From: Rhizobiaceae bacterium
GTDB lineage: Bacteria; Pseudomonadota; Alphaproteobacteria; Rhizobiales; Rhizobiaceae
NCBI GenBank assembly: GCA_019635755.1
Contig: JAHBYW010000001.1
Coordinates: forward strand, 434,001 to 498,000
Direction of reading: 5' to 3'
DNA length: 64,000 nt
Each line of letters starts with the position of its first letter. Positions within the stretch are counted from its first letter, which is position 1. Of the stretch, positions 28,424-38,093 are shown one piece after another. Made by a program: the position numbers and the translations under genes. Under the pieces are notes generated by a model, which saw only the letters and a program-made list of their open reading frames with translations, had not been told where the DNA came from and searched no databases.

Positions 28424-28438
28424 CGCGGCTGAGGCGCG

Positions 28439-29143
28439 ATGCCCTCCTCCATCGTCATCCTCACCGGTGCGGGCATCTCCGCCGAATCAGGCATCTCGAC
28501 CTTCCGCGATCCGGACGGCATCTGGGCCACGGTCGACTATCGCGAGGTGGCAACGCCCGAAGGCTTCGCGGCCAATCCGGCCAAGGTGCACGCGTTCTAC
28601 AACTGGCGGCGGCGCAACGTGCTGACGGTGGAGCCGAACGCCGCGCATCGGGCGCTGGCCCGGCTCGAGCGGGAGTGTCCCGCCACGTTCCTGCTGGTGA
28701 CGCAGAATGTCGACAGCCTGCACGAACGCGCCGGCTCGCAGAAGCTGATCCACATGCACGGACAGCACGACCAGGCGCTCTGCACCGCCTGCGGCATGCG
28801 CTCGGCGTGGAATGGAGAGATGTCGCTGGCCTCGACCTGCCCGTCCTGCGCGGCCGCGGGTCACATGCGGCCGGATGTCGTGTGGTTCGGCGAGATGCCG
28901 TACCAGATGGACCGCATCCAGCGCGCGCTCGCTGGCTGCGATCTGTTCGTCTCCATCGGTACCAGCGGCAATGTCTACCCGGCCGCCGGATTCGTGCGCC
29001 AGGCGCGGCAGGCCGGCGCCCGCACAGTCGAACTCAACCTCGAGCCGTCGGAAGGCGCTCGTCATTTCGACGACGCCGACCATGGGCCAGCGACGCAGGT
29101 GGTTCCGCGCTTCGTGGATCGGCTGCTGGCAGCGGGTGGGTAG
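28439..29143 (+). CDS. cobB: NAD-dependent protein deacylase (sirtuin)
   Basis: A 234-residue sirtuin removing acyl groups from lysines using NAD. Visible are the NAD site GAGISAESGISTFRD, TQNVDSLHERAG, the catalytic His in IHMHGQ and a complete zinc site (CTACG and CPSC). The Tyr/Arg pair in FYNWRRR marks the SIRT5-like class, which can also remove succinyl groups. It is followed after 3 bp by the deformylase-like gene, so the two are probably co-translated. Confidence 0.93.
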   Translation: MPSSIVILTGAGISAESGISTFRDPDGIWATVDYREVATPEGFAANPAKVHAFYNWRRRNVLTVEPNAAHRALARLERECPATFLLVTQNVDSLHERAGSQKLIHMHGQHDQALCTACGMRSAWNGEMSLASTCPSCAAAGHMRPDVVWFGEMPYQMDRIQRALAGCDLFVSIGTSGNVYPAAGFVRQARQAGARTVELNLEPSEGARHFDDADHGPATQVVPRFVDRLLAAGG

Positions 29144-29146
29144 TCC

Positions 29147-29647
29147 ATGCCCGCTCGCCCGATCGTGCGATTTCCCGACCCGAGGCTAAAGGCCGTGGCG
29201 CTCGAGGTCGCGGTGTTCGATGCCGAACTGCGGCAACTCGCGGCCGAACTGCTCGACACGATGCGCGCCGCGCCGGGCGTTGGCATTACCGCGCCTCATA
29301 TCGGCGTTGCGCAGCGCGTGGTCGTGCTGCAACTGCCCGGCGATATGGAAGCGACGACCTACGTCAACCCCGCGATCACTTGGGCATCCGATGAGCGGAT
29401 CACGCATGTAGAGGGCAGCGTTTCGATGCCCGGCGTCACCGAGGAGATCGAGCGCCGGGCGACGGTCGGCGTCACCTATCGCGACCTCGACGGCACCGAA
29501 TGCTACGAAGAGGCGAGCGGCTTCCGCGCCGTCTGCCACCAGCATGAGATCGACCAGCTCGACGGCATCTTCTGGATACAGCGCCTCTCGGCGCTGAAGC
29601 GAGAGCGGCTGGTGAAGAGGTACCAGAAGACGACACGTCGCGGCTGA
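29147..29647 (+). CDS. Peptide-deformylase-like protein lacking metal ligands
   Basis: A 166-residue peptide deformylase homologue. Deformylase motif 1 is altered to GVGITAPH, and motif 2 reads EGSVS, where the metal Cys is replaced by Ser91. Motif 3 reads HEIDQ, which keeps His133 and Glu134 but has Gln137 in place of the second His. Two of three metal ligands are therefore lost and normal deformylase activity is unlikely. The start is 3 bp after cobB. A true def gene is expected elsewhere in the genome. Function is unknown. Confidence 0.85.
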   Translation: MPARPIVRFPDPRLKAVALEVAVFDAELRQLAAELLDTMRAAPGVGITAPHIGVAQRVVVLQLPGDMEATTYVNPAITWASDERITHVEGSVSMPGVTEEIERRATVGVTYRDLDGTECYEEASGFRAVCHQHEIDQLDGIFWIQRLSALKRERLVKRYQKTTRRG

Positions 29648-29677
29648 GGATCGGGACGGTCCTCAACCTCGCAGACT

Positions 29678-30913
29678 TCAGCGCCGCCGCTTGGGCTTCT
29701 CCAGCAGCGCGACCGCCTCGACGTGCGGCGACCAGAGGAACTGGTCGAGCGGCGTGATCGACATGACGCGGTACCCGCCGGCGACGAGGATACCGAGGTC
29801 ACGGGCCAGCGTCGTCGGGTTGCACGAGACCGCGGCGACCAGGGGCACGGTCGATCTCGCGATCTGTTTGGACTGATCCTCGGCGCCGGCGCGGGGCGGG
29901 TCGAAGACCACGGCACCGAAAGTGTCCAGGTCGTGCGCCGTCAGCGGCCGGCGGAACAGGTCGCGCTTCTCCACGGTGACGCGGCGCAGACCCAGCGTGT
30001 TGCGCGACGCTCGGTCCAGCGCGGCCAGCGCGGCGGGATCGCTTTCCACCGCATGCACCTCGGCCTGCGCGGCGAGCCTCAGTGCGAAGGCGCCGGATCC
30101 GGCGAACAGGTCGGCGACGCGCCTGGCCTTGCCGACGTGTCCCAGGACCAGCCCGGCCATCGCCTCTTCCGCGGCGGCGACGGCCTGCAGGAACGCTCCG
30201 GGCGGCGGCACGACGGTGGCGGTTCCGACGGCGACGGCGGGCTTGGCGGGCTCGACGATGATCTCGCCGTCGGCGGACAACCGCGCGATGCGCTCTCGGA
30301 TGGCGAAGTCGGCAGCGTCACGGCGGGCGGAATCAGCGAGCCGCCCCCCGCCGACAGCGGCGACGTCGAGGCCGGAGGCGGTGGCGGTGACGGTGAGATG
30401 GAAGGGCTGCGGCGTCGCGCAGACGAGCGCTGCGAGCCGGCGCAGCATCGGCAGCGACCGCTCGATCAACGGTTCCGCGATGACACATTCTGCGATGTCG
30501 ACGATCTGGTGAGAGAGGGCCTTGCTGTAACCGAGCAGCATGCCCGCCTCCGTGCGCCGCGCGGAGAGCGTGACGCGCCGGCGCGAGCGCGCCGCGCACG
30601 CGACGATGTCGCCGACGGGCGCGTCGATGCCCCTCAGCGCCTGGACCACCTTGTCCCGTTTCCAGGCGAGATAGGCGGCGGGGTCGAGGTGCTGGAGCGC
30701 GCAGCCGCCGCATTCTCCGAAATGCCGGCACGGAGGGATCGCCCGCTGCGGCGACGGCTCGACGACCGCGACCAGATCGGCGCGTTCCTTGACGCGGGAC
30801 GCGATGACGGTTTCGCCCGGCAGCGCGAACGGCACGTAGACGGGGCCGGTCTGCGTGTCGGCGATGCCGTCGCCCTGCGCCCCGAGGCGTGCGATGCGAA
30901 AGGTCGCGCTCAC
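29678..30913 (-). CDS. SAM-dependent RNA (uracil-5-)-methyltransferase, RlmD/TrmA type
   Basis: A 411-residue class I methyltransferase. An N-terminal TRAM-like part is followed by Fe-S cluster cysteines (Cys62, Cys68 and Cys71 in PPCRHFGECGGC, and a fourth near 144), the SAM site LFAGSGAFALRLA, the substrate motif DPPRAG and the catalytic Cys in VSCNPTTLARD. It makes m5U in rRNA; the exact position is not readable. Its start overlaps the tlyA-like stop by 4 nt, so two RNA methyltransferases are coupled. Confidence 0.9.
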   Translation of the reverse strand: MSATFRIARLGAQGDGIADTQTGPVYVPFALPGETVIASRVKERADLVAVVEPSPQRAIPPCRHFGECGGCALQHLDPAAYLAWKRDKVVQALRGIDAPVGDIVACAARSRRRVTLSARRTEAGMLLGYSKALSHQIVDIAECVIAEPLIERSLPMLRRLAALVCATPQPFHLTVTATASGLDVAAVGGGRLADSARRDAADFAIRERIARLSADGEIIVEPAKPAVAVGTATVVPPPGAFLQAVAAAEEAMAGLVLGHVGKARRVADLFAGSGAFALRLAAQAEVHAVESDPAALAALDRASRNTLGLRRVTVEKRDLFRRPLTAHDLDTFGAVVFDPPRAGAEDQSKQIARSTVPLVAAVSCNPTTLARDLGILVAGGYRVMSITPLDQFLWSPHVEAVALLEKPKRRR

Positions 30914-31677
30914 CGGTTCTTCACGCCGCCCAGCAGGAATTCGCGGTTACCGTCGCCACCGGCGATCGGCGAGGCGATCACACCGAGTGCCAGCCAGCCG
31001 GGGAGCGCGTCGAGCCAGGCGCGGATGTCCTCGGCGACGCGCGGGCCATCGGAAGGATCGCGCAGCAGACCGCCCTTGCCGATGGCGTCGCGCCCGGCCT
31101 CGAACTGCGGCTTCACCAGAAGGACGGCCCTCGCCCCGGGCGCGGCGAGGCCGAGCGCCGGTGGCAGGGCGAGCTTCAGCGAAATGAAGCTGACATCGGC
31201 GACGACGAGATCGGGGCGTATGCCGCCGAGATCGCCCGCAGTCAGCTCGCGCGCATTCAACCCCTCGATCGCGGTCACCCTGGGGTCTGCGGCGAGGCTC
31301 GGGTGGAGCTGGCCGCGACCGACATCGACCGCAAAGACACGGCTTGCGCCGCGCTCCAGCAGGACCTGTGTGAAACCGCCGGTCGACGCGCCGACGTCGA
31401 GCGCGACGGCGCCCGTCGTGTCAAAACCGAAATGATCGAGCGCCGCGACAAGCTTCAGCGCGGCGCGCGAGACATAGCCGGCCGCGGCATCGGCCACCTC
31501 CAGCAGCGCATTTTCGGCGACCGGCTGTCCGGCCTTGCGCGCCACGGCCCCTTCGAGGCTCACCGCGCCGCGCTCCACAGCATCGCGGGCCCGCGAGCGC
31601 GTGGCGAAATGGCCCCGGCGGACGAGCAGCTCGTCGAGCCGCAGTCGAGCCGCAGCACCGGCGGGTTTCGCGTTCAT
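30910..31677 (-). CDS. TlyA family rRNA 2'-O-methyltransferase
   Basis: A 255-residue protein with an N-terminal S4 RNA-binding domain (RLDELLVRRGHFATRSRARDA) and a FtsJ-like methyltransferase domain (SAM site LDVGASTGGFTQVLL; VADVSFISLK). TlyA enzymes methylate ribose in 16S and 23S rRNA; the hemolysin name is historical. The ATG at 31677 is chosen; an in-frame start at 31752 would extend into the next gap. It is downstream of dxs, as in other rhizobia. Confidence 0.9.
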   Translation of the reverse strand: MNAKPAGAAARLRLDELLVRRGHFATRSRARDAVERGAVSLEGAVARKAGQPVAENALLEVADAAAGYVSRAALKLVAALDHFGFDTTGAVALDVGASTGGFTQVLLERGASRVFAVDVGRGQLHPSLAADPRVTAIEGLNARELTAGDLGGIRPDLVVADVSFISLKLALPPALGLAAPGARAVLLVKPQFEAGRDAIGKGGLLRDPSDGPRVAEDIRAWLDALPGWLALGVIASPIAGGDGNREFLLGGVKNR

Positions 31678-31714
31678 GCCTCTCCTTGGCCAAGCGCGCC
31701 AAGGAACGCAAGCG

Positions 31715-32038
31715 TCAGAAGACGATGCGGACCGTCTGGCGTTCGACGGCAACCGCCAGGCCTTCGGCCGGAGCGGCAGCCCGCGCGGCCTCGGAGCTGG
31801 GCAGGACGCCTGCCTGTCCGTTCGCCGGACGGATGGATGCCGTGGTGCGCCGATCGAGCCGTTCGATGCGCACGGGCACGGCGTCGTAGCTCAAACCGCC
31901 GCGCAGCGCGCCGAGCTTGGCAACGGCGATCTCGATCGCGGCACGCTCGAGCTTCTGATCGTGGCGCGGCTCAGCCGAGGCCAACGCCGGCAGCGCGAGG
32001 GCCGCGAGAACGATCCCCCCGAAGAGCTGGTTCTTCAT
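31715..32038 (-). CDS. Small exported protein of unknown function
   Basis: A 107-residue protein with a signal peptide (cleavage after ALASA) and no cysteines. The mature part is short, with mixed charge and several Arg-rich segments (VPVRIERLDRRTT). I do not recognise the family. It lies between dxs and the tlyA-like gene on the same strand, 116 bp after dxs, so it may be co-transcribed. Confidence 0.7.
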   Translation of the reverse strand: MKNQLFGGIVLAALALPALASAEPRHDQKLERAAIEIAVAKLGALRGGLSYDAVPVRIERLDRRTTASIRPANGQAGVLPSSEAARAAAPAEGLAVAVERQTVRIVF

Positions 32039-32154
32039 TGTTCTGTTGCTCCCTGTATCGGGGAGCGTCGTACCAGCGCGCCGCTAAGAATCGGCCAAGG
32101 GAGACGGTAACCGGAGTCAGAAAAATCAGCGTAAACAACCGGTTAGATTCGGCG

Positions 32155-34068
32155 TCAGGCGCGGGCGGCGCGCGCCTCGCGCCCGAGCGCCGCGAACACG
32201 GCGCCGACGATGCCGGCCGAATCCAGGCCGGCGTCGGCATACATCTTCTCCGGCCGCGCCTGTTCGGTGAAGGCGTCCGGCAGAACAAGCGGCCGGACCT
32301 TCAGACCGGTCTCAAGCAGGCCCTTGTGCGCCAGATAGTGGAGCACGTGGCTGGCGAAGCCGCCGACTGACCCCTCCTCCACGGTAACCAGAACTTCGTG
32401 CGAGCGCGCAAGACGCCGCACCAGATCCTCGTCCAACGGCTTGGCAAAGCGTGCGTCGGCGACAGTCGTCGACAGGCCGGCGGCTTCGAGCTCCTCCGCC
32501 GCGGCGATGCAGTCCGCCAGCCGCGTGCCGAAGGACAGCAGCGCGACCTTGGTGCCCTCCTTCAGGACGCGGCCCTTGCCGATGGCCAGTTCCCTGCCCC
32601 GCTCCGGCATCTCGACGCCGACGCCGTTGCCGCGGGGATAGCGGAACGAGATCGGGCCTTCGTCGTAGACCGCGGCCGTGCGCACCATATGGCGCAGCTC
32701 GGCCTCGTCGGCGGCGGCCATGACGACCATGCCGGGCAGCGTCGCCAGGTAGGTGGTATCGAAGGCGCCGCAGTGCGTCGGCCCGTCGGCGCCCACATAG
32801 CCGGCACGATCGATCGGGAAGCGGACTGGCAGGCCCTGCAGCGCCACGTCGTGCACGACCTGGTCATAGGCGCGCTGAAGGAAGGTCGAGTAGATCGCAC
32901 AGAACGGTTTCAGGCCCTCGGTGGCCAGGCCGGCCGCGAAGGTGACGGCATGCTGCTCGGCGATGCCGACGTCGAACAGGCGGCTCGGAAACGCCTCGCC
33001 GAACAGATCGAGGCCGGTGCCGGAGGGCATCGCGGCGGTGATGGCCACGATCTTCTCGTCGTCGCGGGCTTCCTGGATCAGGCTGTCGCCGAAGACGCGC
33101 GTGTAGGACGGCGCGTTGGCCGGCGCCTTCGCCTGTGCGCCGGTGATCACGTCGAACTTGTTGACGCCGTGGTACTTGTCGGCGGCCTCCTCGGCCGGCG
33201 GATACCCCTTGCCCTTCTGGGTGACGACGTGGATGAGGATCGGCCCCTCGCCGTGGTCGCGGACGTTCTTCAGCACCGGCAGCAGGTGCTCCAGATTGTG
33301 CCCGTCGATCGGCCCGATGTGATAGAAGCCCATCTCCTCGAACAGCGTCCCGCCGGTCACGTAGCCGCGCGCATGCTCCACCGCGCGCGTGATGGCGCGG
33401 TCGGCGCGCTTGCCGAGATAGGACGTCAGCTTCTTGCCGAAGTCGCGCAGGCCGAGATAGGTCTTGCCGACCGCCAGCCGGGCCAGATAGGCGCTCATCG
33501 CGCCCGTCGGGGGCGCGATCGACATGTCGTTGTCGTTCAGGATCACGATCAGCCGCGCGTCGAGCGCACCGGCGTTGTTCAGGGCCTCGAACGCCATGCC
33601 GGCCGACATCGCTCCGTCTCCGATGACGGCGATGACGTTGTTCTTGCCGCCCTTCATGTCGCGGGCGACGGCCATGCCGAGGCCGGCCGAGATCGACGTG
33701 GACGAATGCGCCGCGCCAAAGGGATCGTATTCGCTTTCCGCCCGCCGGGTGAAGCCGGAGAGCCCGTGCTCCTGCCGCAGCGTGCGCATGCGGGCGCGCC
33801 GGCCCGTCAGGATCTTGTGCGGATAGGCCTGGTGCCCGACATCCCAGATCAGGCGGTCGTTCGGGGTGTCGAAAACATAGTGGAGCGCGACCGTCAGCTC
33901 GACCACGCCCAGCCCCGCACCGAGGTGTCCGCCGGTCTCAGAAACCACGTCGATCAGTTCGGCCCGCAGCTCGGAGGCCAGCTGCGGGAGCTGGCTTTCC
34001 TCGAGCTTGCGCAGGTCGGCCGGGATGGCGACCTGGTCGAGCAACGGCGTGGACGGGTGGGCACTCAA
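32155..34068 (-). CDS. dxs: 1-deoxy-D-xylulose-5-phosphate synthase
   Basis: A 637-residue thiamine-diphosphate enzyme that condenses pyruvate and glyceraldehyde 3-phosphate, the first MEP-pathway step. The ThDP/Mg site [19 protein letters not shown], the catalytic His-containing [11 protein letters not shown] and the second-half [15 protein letters not shown] are present. The start is a TTG at 34068, preceded by AAGGCG, which gives [11 protein letters not shown] and normal family length. An upstream ATG at 34125 is less likely. Confidence 0.93.
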   Translation of the reverse strand: MSAHPSTPLLDQVAIPADLRKLEESQLPQLASELRAELIDVVSETGGHLGAGLGVVELTVALHYVFDTPNDRLIWDVGHQAYPHKILTGRRARMRTLRQEHGLSGFTRRAESEYDPFGAAHSSTSISAGLGMAVARDMKGGKNNVIAVIGDGAMSAGMAFEALNNAGALDARLIVILNDNDMSIAPPTGAMSAYLARLAVGKTYLGLRDFGKKLTSYLGKRADRAITRAVEHARGYVTGGTLFEEMGFYHIGPIDGHNLEHLLPVLKNVRDHGEGPILIHVVTQKGKGYPPAEEAADKYHGVNKFDVITGAQAKAPANAPSYTRVFGDSLIQEARDDEKIVAITAAMPSGTGLDLFGEAFPSRLFDVGIAEQHAVTFAAGLATEGLKPFCAIYSTFLQRAYDQVVHDVALQGLPVRFPIDRAGYVGADGPTHCGAFDTTYLATLPGMVVMAAADEAELRHMVRTAAVYDEGPISFRYPRGNGVGVEMPERGRELAIGKGRVLKEGTKVALLSFGTRLADCIAAAEELEAAGLSTTVADARFAKPLDEDLVRRLARSHEVLVTVEEGSVGGFASHVLHYLAHKGLLETGLKVRPLVLPDAFTEQARPEKMYADAGLDSAGIVGAVFAALGREARAARA

Positions 34069-34150
34069 GTTGCGTCGCCTTGTCAGCGGGTTGTACCGTC
34101 CGGAGATAGGCCCGCGAGGCGGCAAAGTAAATGCGGGCGCGGTGGCCGCC

Positions 34151-35071
34151 TCAGCTCTCCGGCAGCGGAATGAATTCCTCCTCGTCGCCGGGAACGATGT
34201 CGAAACGGCCGGTCTTCCACTCGTTCTTGGCCTGCTCGATGCGTTCCTTCGAGGACGAGACGAAGTTCCACCAGATATAGCGGCGCGACCCCAGCGACGC
34301 GCCGCCGAAGAGCATGACGTGGGCGCCGCGCTCGCTGGCGACGACGATCGGGTCGCCGGGCCGGAAGACGAGCAGGCGGTCGGCGGGGAAGCTGTCTCCC
34401 GCGATCAAAACGTCCCCGTCCAGCACGTAGATGGCGCGCTCCTCGGCGTCGGCCGGGATCTGCACGGAACCGCCGGCGTCAATGCGGATGTCGGCGTAGA
34501 GCGTGTCGGAATGGCCGCGGACCGGCGAGTTCAAGCCGGCGAAATCACCCATGACGATCCGGCCGGACGCACCGCCGTCGCGGAACTCGGGCAAGGATGC
34601 ACGCCCGGTGTTCTCGAACAGAGGCGCGACCTCTTCCTTGGCTTCCGGCAGCGCCAGCCAGGTCTGCAGTCCCGACATCGCCATGGGCGAGCCACGCAGT
34701 TCCTCGGGCGTGCGCTCCGAGTGGACGATGCCGCGGCCGGCCGTCATCAGGTTCACGTCGCCCGGCTCGATGACCATCTCGGTGCCCAGCGAGTCGCGGT
34801 GACGGATGCGCCCGTCGAACAGATAGGTGACCGTGGCAAGGCCGATATGCGGATGGGGACGGACGTCCATCGCCTGGTCGCCGCGCAGGATGGCCGGCCC
34901 CATGCGGTCGAAGAAGATGAACGGACCGACCAGCCGGCGCTTCGCGGTCGGCAGCGCCCGGCGCACGGCGAAGCCGCCGATGTCCTTCGAACTGGGAACG
35001 ACCATCAGTTCGATCTGGTCGCTGGCGAATGCATCGCCCGGATGCGGGTCGTTGCCGGGGAAGAAGCTCAT
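34151..35071 (-). CDS. Pirin family protein (bicupin)
   Basis: A 306-residue bicupin. The N-terminal cupin has the pirin metal site ([17 protein letters not shown] and [13 protein letters not shown], three His and one Glu), and the C-terminal cupin lacks clear metal residues. Bacterial pirins are iron proteins, and some have quercetinase or regulatory activity; the specific role is not readable. The start overlaps the DUF2277 stop by 4 nt. Confidence 0.9.
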   Translation of the reverse strand: MSFFPGNDPHPGDAFASDQIELMVVPSSKDIGGFAVRRALPTAKRRLVGPFIFFDRMGPAILRGDQAMDVRPHPHIGLATVTYLFDGRIRHRDSLGTEMVIEPGDVNLMTAGRGIVHSERTPEELRGSPMAMSGLQTWLALPEAKEEVAPLFENTGRASLPEFRDGGASGRIVMGDFAGLNSPVRGHSDTLYADIRIDAGGSVQIPADAEERAIYVLDGDVLIAGDSFPADRLLVFRPGDPIVVASERGAHVMLFGGASLGSRRYIWWNFVSSSKERIEQAKNEWKTGRFDIVPGDEEEFIPLPES

Positions 35072-35358
35072 TCGAACACGATACTCGGGCTGGGCGCAAA
35101 GCGCAGGGCGGACCGCGCGCGAGCCTTCGCGGCCTCGACTTCGCGGTCCTTGGCAGGCTGCGTCGTTTCCAGCGAATCCAGCAGTTCGCGGGTCGCCGCG
35201 GCGACCTTTTTCACGGCCCGGTCGAAGGCCTTCCGATTCTTCTGCGACGGCGCGTTGAGGCCGGACAGCTTGCGCACGAACTGGAGCGCGGCGTCCGCGA
35301 TTTCCGCATCGGTCGCGGGGGGATCAAAATTGAACAGCGGCTTGATGTTGCGGCACAT
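35068..35358 (-). CDS. DUF2277 family protein
   Basis: A 96-residue cytoplasmic protein with the family opening MCRNIKPLFNFDPPAT and a helical body rich in Lys and Arg. It is coupled to pirin by a 4-nt overlap, and the first ATG of the longer frame (35376) is not needed. Function is unknown. Confidence 0.85.
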   Translation of the reverse strand: MCRNIKPLFNFDPPATDAEIADAALQFVRKLSGLNAPSQKNRKAFDRAVKKVAAATRELLDSLETTQPAKDREVEAAKARARSALRFAPSPSIVFE

Positions 35359-35411
35359 GGCGCCTCCTGACCTCAATCTAGGTCATACGTCGCCTCAATA
35401 CCACCTTCCGC

Positions 35412-35669
35412 CTACTCCGGGTCGAGCGGCTCCGTGCCGACCGGCTTGCCTTCGCGCGAGAGGCGGATCTTCTCGACCTTGTCCTCGGCGGCCTTAAGAA
35501 GTCTGTCGCAATGCGCCTTCAGTGCCTCGCCGCGCTCGTAGATGCGGATCGACTGGTCAAGCGGCACGTCGCCGCGCTCGAGATCGTCCACGATCGCCTC
35601 CAGCGCTGCCAGCGCCTGCTCGAAGGTCATCGCCTTGACGTCATCGTTGGGCATCGTCGCCATGGTCAT
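35412..35669 (-). CDS. xseB: Exodeoxyribonuclease VII small subunit
   Basis: An 85-residue helical protein with the family core [33 protein letters not shown] and [15 protein letters not shown]. It forms exonuclease VII with XseA, which is not in the window. The ATG at 35669 overlaps the upstream stop by 4 nt and is preferred over the ATG at 35663. Confidence 0.92.
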   Translation of the reverse strand: MTMATMPNDDVKAMTFEQALAALEAIVDDLERGDVPLDQSIRIYERGEALKAHCDRLLKAAEDKVEKIRLSREGKPVGTEPLDPE

Positions 35670-36592
35670 CCCCGCATCAGCCGGCCGACATGGGCGGCCA
35701 CCGAATAGGCCAGCCCCTCGAGGTCGTAGCCGCCTTCCAGAAGGCTCACAAGGCGGTTGCCGGAATGGGTCGCGGCGCGGTCCATCAACTGGCCCGTCGC
35801 CCAATCGAAATCGCCTTCGTCCAGATTGATCTCGGCCAGCGGATCGCGGTGATGCGCGTCGAAGCCGGCGGAGATGATGATCAGGTCGGGGCGGAACGCG
35901 TCGACCGAGGGCAGGATGCGGGACAGGAACGCCTCACGGAAGGCATCGCTGCCGTCGCGCGGCGCCAGCGGCGCGTTGACGATGTTGCCGACGCCCGTCT
36001 CGGTCTTCGCACCGGTGCCGGGATAGAGCGGCATCTGGTGCGTCGAGCAGTAGAGCACGGTCGGATCGTCCCAGAAGATGTCCTGGGTGCCGTTGCCGTG
36101 GTGGACGTCCCAGTCGATGACCGCGACGCGCTCGGCTCCATGCGCGCGCTGCGCGTGCCGCGCGGCGATCGCCGCGGTGTTGAACAGGCAGAAGCCCATC
36201 GCGGTCGCCCGCTCGGCATGGTGCCCCGGCGGCCGCGCGGCGACGAAGACGTTGTCGGCGGTTCCGGCGAAGACGTCATCGACGGCGGCGTTGGCCGCGC
36301 CGACGGCGGTCAGCGCCGCCTCGAAGCTCTTCGGGCTCATCGACGTGTCCGCGTCGATCCGCACGATGCCGCTTTCCGGCGTCGTCGCCTTCACACGGTC
36401 GACGAAATCCTGGGGATGCGCGTAGGCGACGGTCGCGAGGTCGCCGACGGGCGCCTCGCGCCGGACGAGATCGTTGAACGCCTCGCCTTCGAGCACGCGG
36501 GCGATGGCGCGCAGGCGGTCCGGCCGTTCCGGGTGACCGGGCGGTGTCACGTGCTCGAGGAAGATCGGGTGCGAATAGAGGCGGGTGACCAT
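35666..36592 (-). CDS. Histone-deacetylase family protein (acetylpolyamine amidohydrolase/AcuC-like)
   Basis: A 308-residue zinc deacylase. Visible features are the opening HPEHV-like stretch ([12 protein letters not shown]), the proton-relay His pair in RPPGHHAE, the metal motif [13 protein letters not shown] and a late Asp in [12 protein letters not shown]. Substrates in bacteria include acetylated polyamines and small amides. The arrangement with xseB, overlapping by 4 nt, is common in rhizobia. Confidence 0.9.
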   Translation of the reverse strand: MVTRLYSHPIFLEHVTPPGHPERPDRLRAIARVLEGEAFNDLVRREAPVGDLATVAYAHPQDFVDRVKATTPESGIVRIDADTSMSPKSFEAALTAVGAANAAVDDVFAGTADNVFVAARPPGHHAERATAMGFCLFNTAAIAARHAQRAHGAERVAVIDWDVHHGNGTQDIFWDDPTVLYCSTHQMPLYPGTGAKTETGVGNIVNAPLAPRDGSDAFREAFLSRILPSVDAFRPDLIIISAGFDAHHRDPLAEINLDEGDFDWATGQLMDRAATHSGNRLVSLLEGGYDLEGLAYSVAAHVGRLMRG

Positions 36593-36670
36593 GTCCCGAT
36601 ATAGGGGCGCCGTACGGCTTTGGCCACCAAGCGACGCCCGGCGGGGCCGGCCGTCAACAGGGATTCGGGG

Positions 36671-37651
36671 CTATGGCCGGCCCGCCGCCGAGCCCCAGGC
36701 GGAACCCCCGAGCGAGGCCAGCGCGCGGTCCTTCAGCTCGCGGAACTTCGACGAAGCGTCGGCCAGCCGCCGGTCCCAGTCCGGATTCGGCTGCTGGCCG
36801 ACGATCACCTTGAAATAGACCGCCATAAGGGCACAGATCGCGAAGGGCTCGATGAACGCCGCCTTGAACGCCCAGGCGAAGACGATCGCGAGCACGAACG
36901 CCCACCCTCCCAGCTGCCCGGGCATGAACCACAGGATCGCCGCCGCCGGCACGAGCATGACCAGGAAGACGAGGAGCGTCAGCAGCCACATGAAGACGGC
37001 GAGCCAGACGGCATTCTTCACCATCGTCTTGCCGTTCTGCGCGTAGAGCACGACGCCCTGACGCGCCGTTTCGAACGGCGTCGTGGAGTTGATGCGGATG
37101 TTGTAGCCGAGGATGATCTCGTCGACATATGTGAGCGACAGGCGGATCACCGTGTTGATGAAGCGCACGACGCCGTCGAGGCCTGGGATCGGCAGAAAGG
37201 CGGCGATGCCGCCGATCAGTCCCGTGATGGCGCGGATGGCGCCCTTTACGAGCTGGTCGACGACGAAGAGAATGTTCGCCTCGGCGAAGCGATCGGTGAC
37301 GATCTGCCGCGCATAGGCGAGCTGTCCCTGTCCGCCCGGCACCTCGCGCCCGTCGATCAGGTGCACCATGACCGCGATATGCCCGGCCTTCACCACGTAG
37401 AGGATGTATTCACGGATCCAGTAGACCGCGAAGGTCACAATGCCGAAGCCGGTGATACCGCCGTAGAAGGCGAACGCCTCCGGCCCGCCATCGGCAAAGA
37501 TATGGCCGAGGCCGTAGCCGACACCCGCGCCCGAGCCGGTCGCGACGATATAGGCCACGGTGATGCCGAAATAGACGACCATGCGCAGTGCGATGAACGG
37601 CCAGGTGCGCGCCATGATACCCAGCGTCCGGCCGACCTCGAAATCCCACAT
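36671..37651 (-). CDS. Polytopic membrane protein of unknown function
   Basis: A 326-residue protein with about six to eight hydrophobic helices, for example VVYFGITVAYIVATGSG and MWLLTLLVFLVMLVPAA. It ends in a basic, helical cytoplasmic tail (WDRRLADASSKFRELKDRA). A charged stretch lies near the middle (YNIRINSTTPFETARQG). I recognise no catalytic motif. The neighbours are unrelated housekeeping genes. Confidence 0.75.
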   Translation of the reverse strand: MWDFEVGRTLGIMARTWPFIALRMVVYFGITVAYIVATGSGAGVGYGLGHIFADGGPEAFAFYGGITGFGIVTFAVYWIREYILYVVKAGHIAVMVHLIDGREVPGGQGQLAYARQIVTDRFAEANILFVVDQLVKGAIRAITGLIGGIAAFLPIPGLDGVVRFINTVIRLSLTYVDEIILGYNIRINSTTPFETARQGVVLYAQNGKTMVKNAVWLAVFMWLLTLLVFLVMLVPAAAILWFMPGQLGGWAFVLAIVFAWAFKAAFIEPFAICALMAVYFKVIVGQQPNPDWDRRLADASSKFRELKDRALASLGGSAWGSAAGRP

Positions 37652-37738
37652 GCCGTGATTCCCCTCAGCGAGCGGCCGACTATAGCCAACGGCGCGCGGC
37701 TGAAAAATGGCGAAACACCGCCGGGCGACCGGGCCGCG

Positions 37739-38068
37739 CTACTTGACGCAAAGCCACCAGTCGCCGCCGAAATCGCGGTTCACGGTCTCGTCCGATTGCG
37801 CCGTGAACCCCACCGCGAGGATCGCCGCCTGCGGGTAGCCGACCTCGGCCAGGATGGCGCGCATGCGCGGCAGGAAGGCGGGATCGCCGAGCAGGCTGTC
37901 GCGGTCGGCATCGGTGCGGGTGCGAATCCAGACTGCCAGGTGCCGAGGGTCGATCTCGACCGCTCCGAAGGAAAACACGCCGGCGTCGGAAAACTGCTGA
38001 CGGACGGCGTCGCGCACGGCATTCTCGAGCCGGCGGATGATGCTTTGGAGATCGCGACCGGCAGCCAC
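37739..38068 (-). CDS. Hypothetical protein (about 109 residues)
   Basis: A soluble-looking protein with an internal pattern of an N-terminal helix (IIRRLENAVRDAVRQQF) followed by beta segments (HLAVWIRTRTDADRD, AAILAVGFTAQSDE) and a WWLCVK end. No signal peptide and no recognised domain. It is 25 bp downstream of ribB on the same strand; other starts, such as one at 38084, lie in other frames. Called real from its codon pattern and isolation. Confidence 0.6.
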   Translation of the reverse strand: MAAGRDLQSIIRRLENAVRDAVRQQFSDAGVFSFGAVEIDPRHLAVWIRTRTDADRDSLLGDPAFLPRMRAILAEVGYPQAAILAVGFTAQSDETVNRDFGGDWWLCVK

Positions 38069-38093
38069 GGACGGAAGCTTCCACTCCCTTCCG

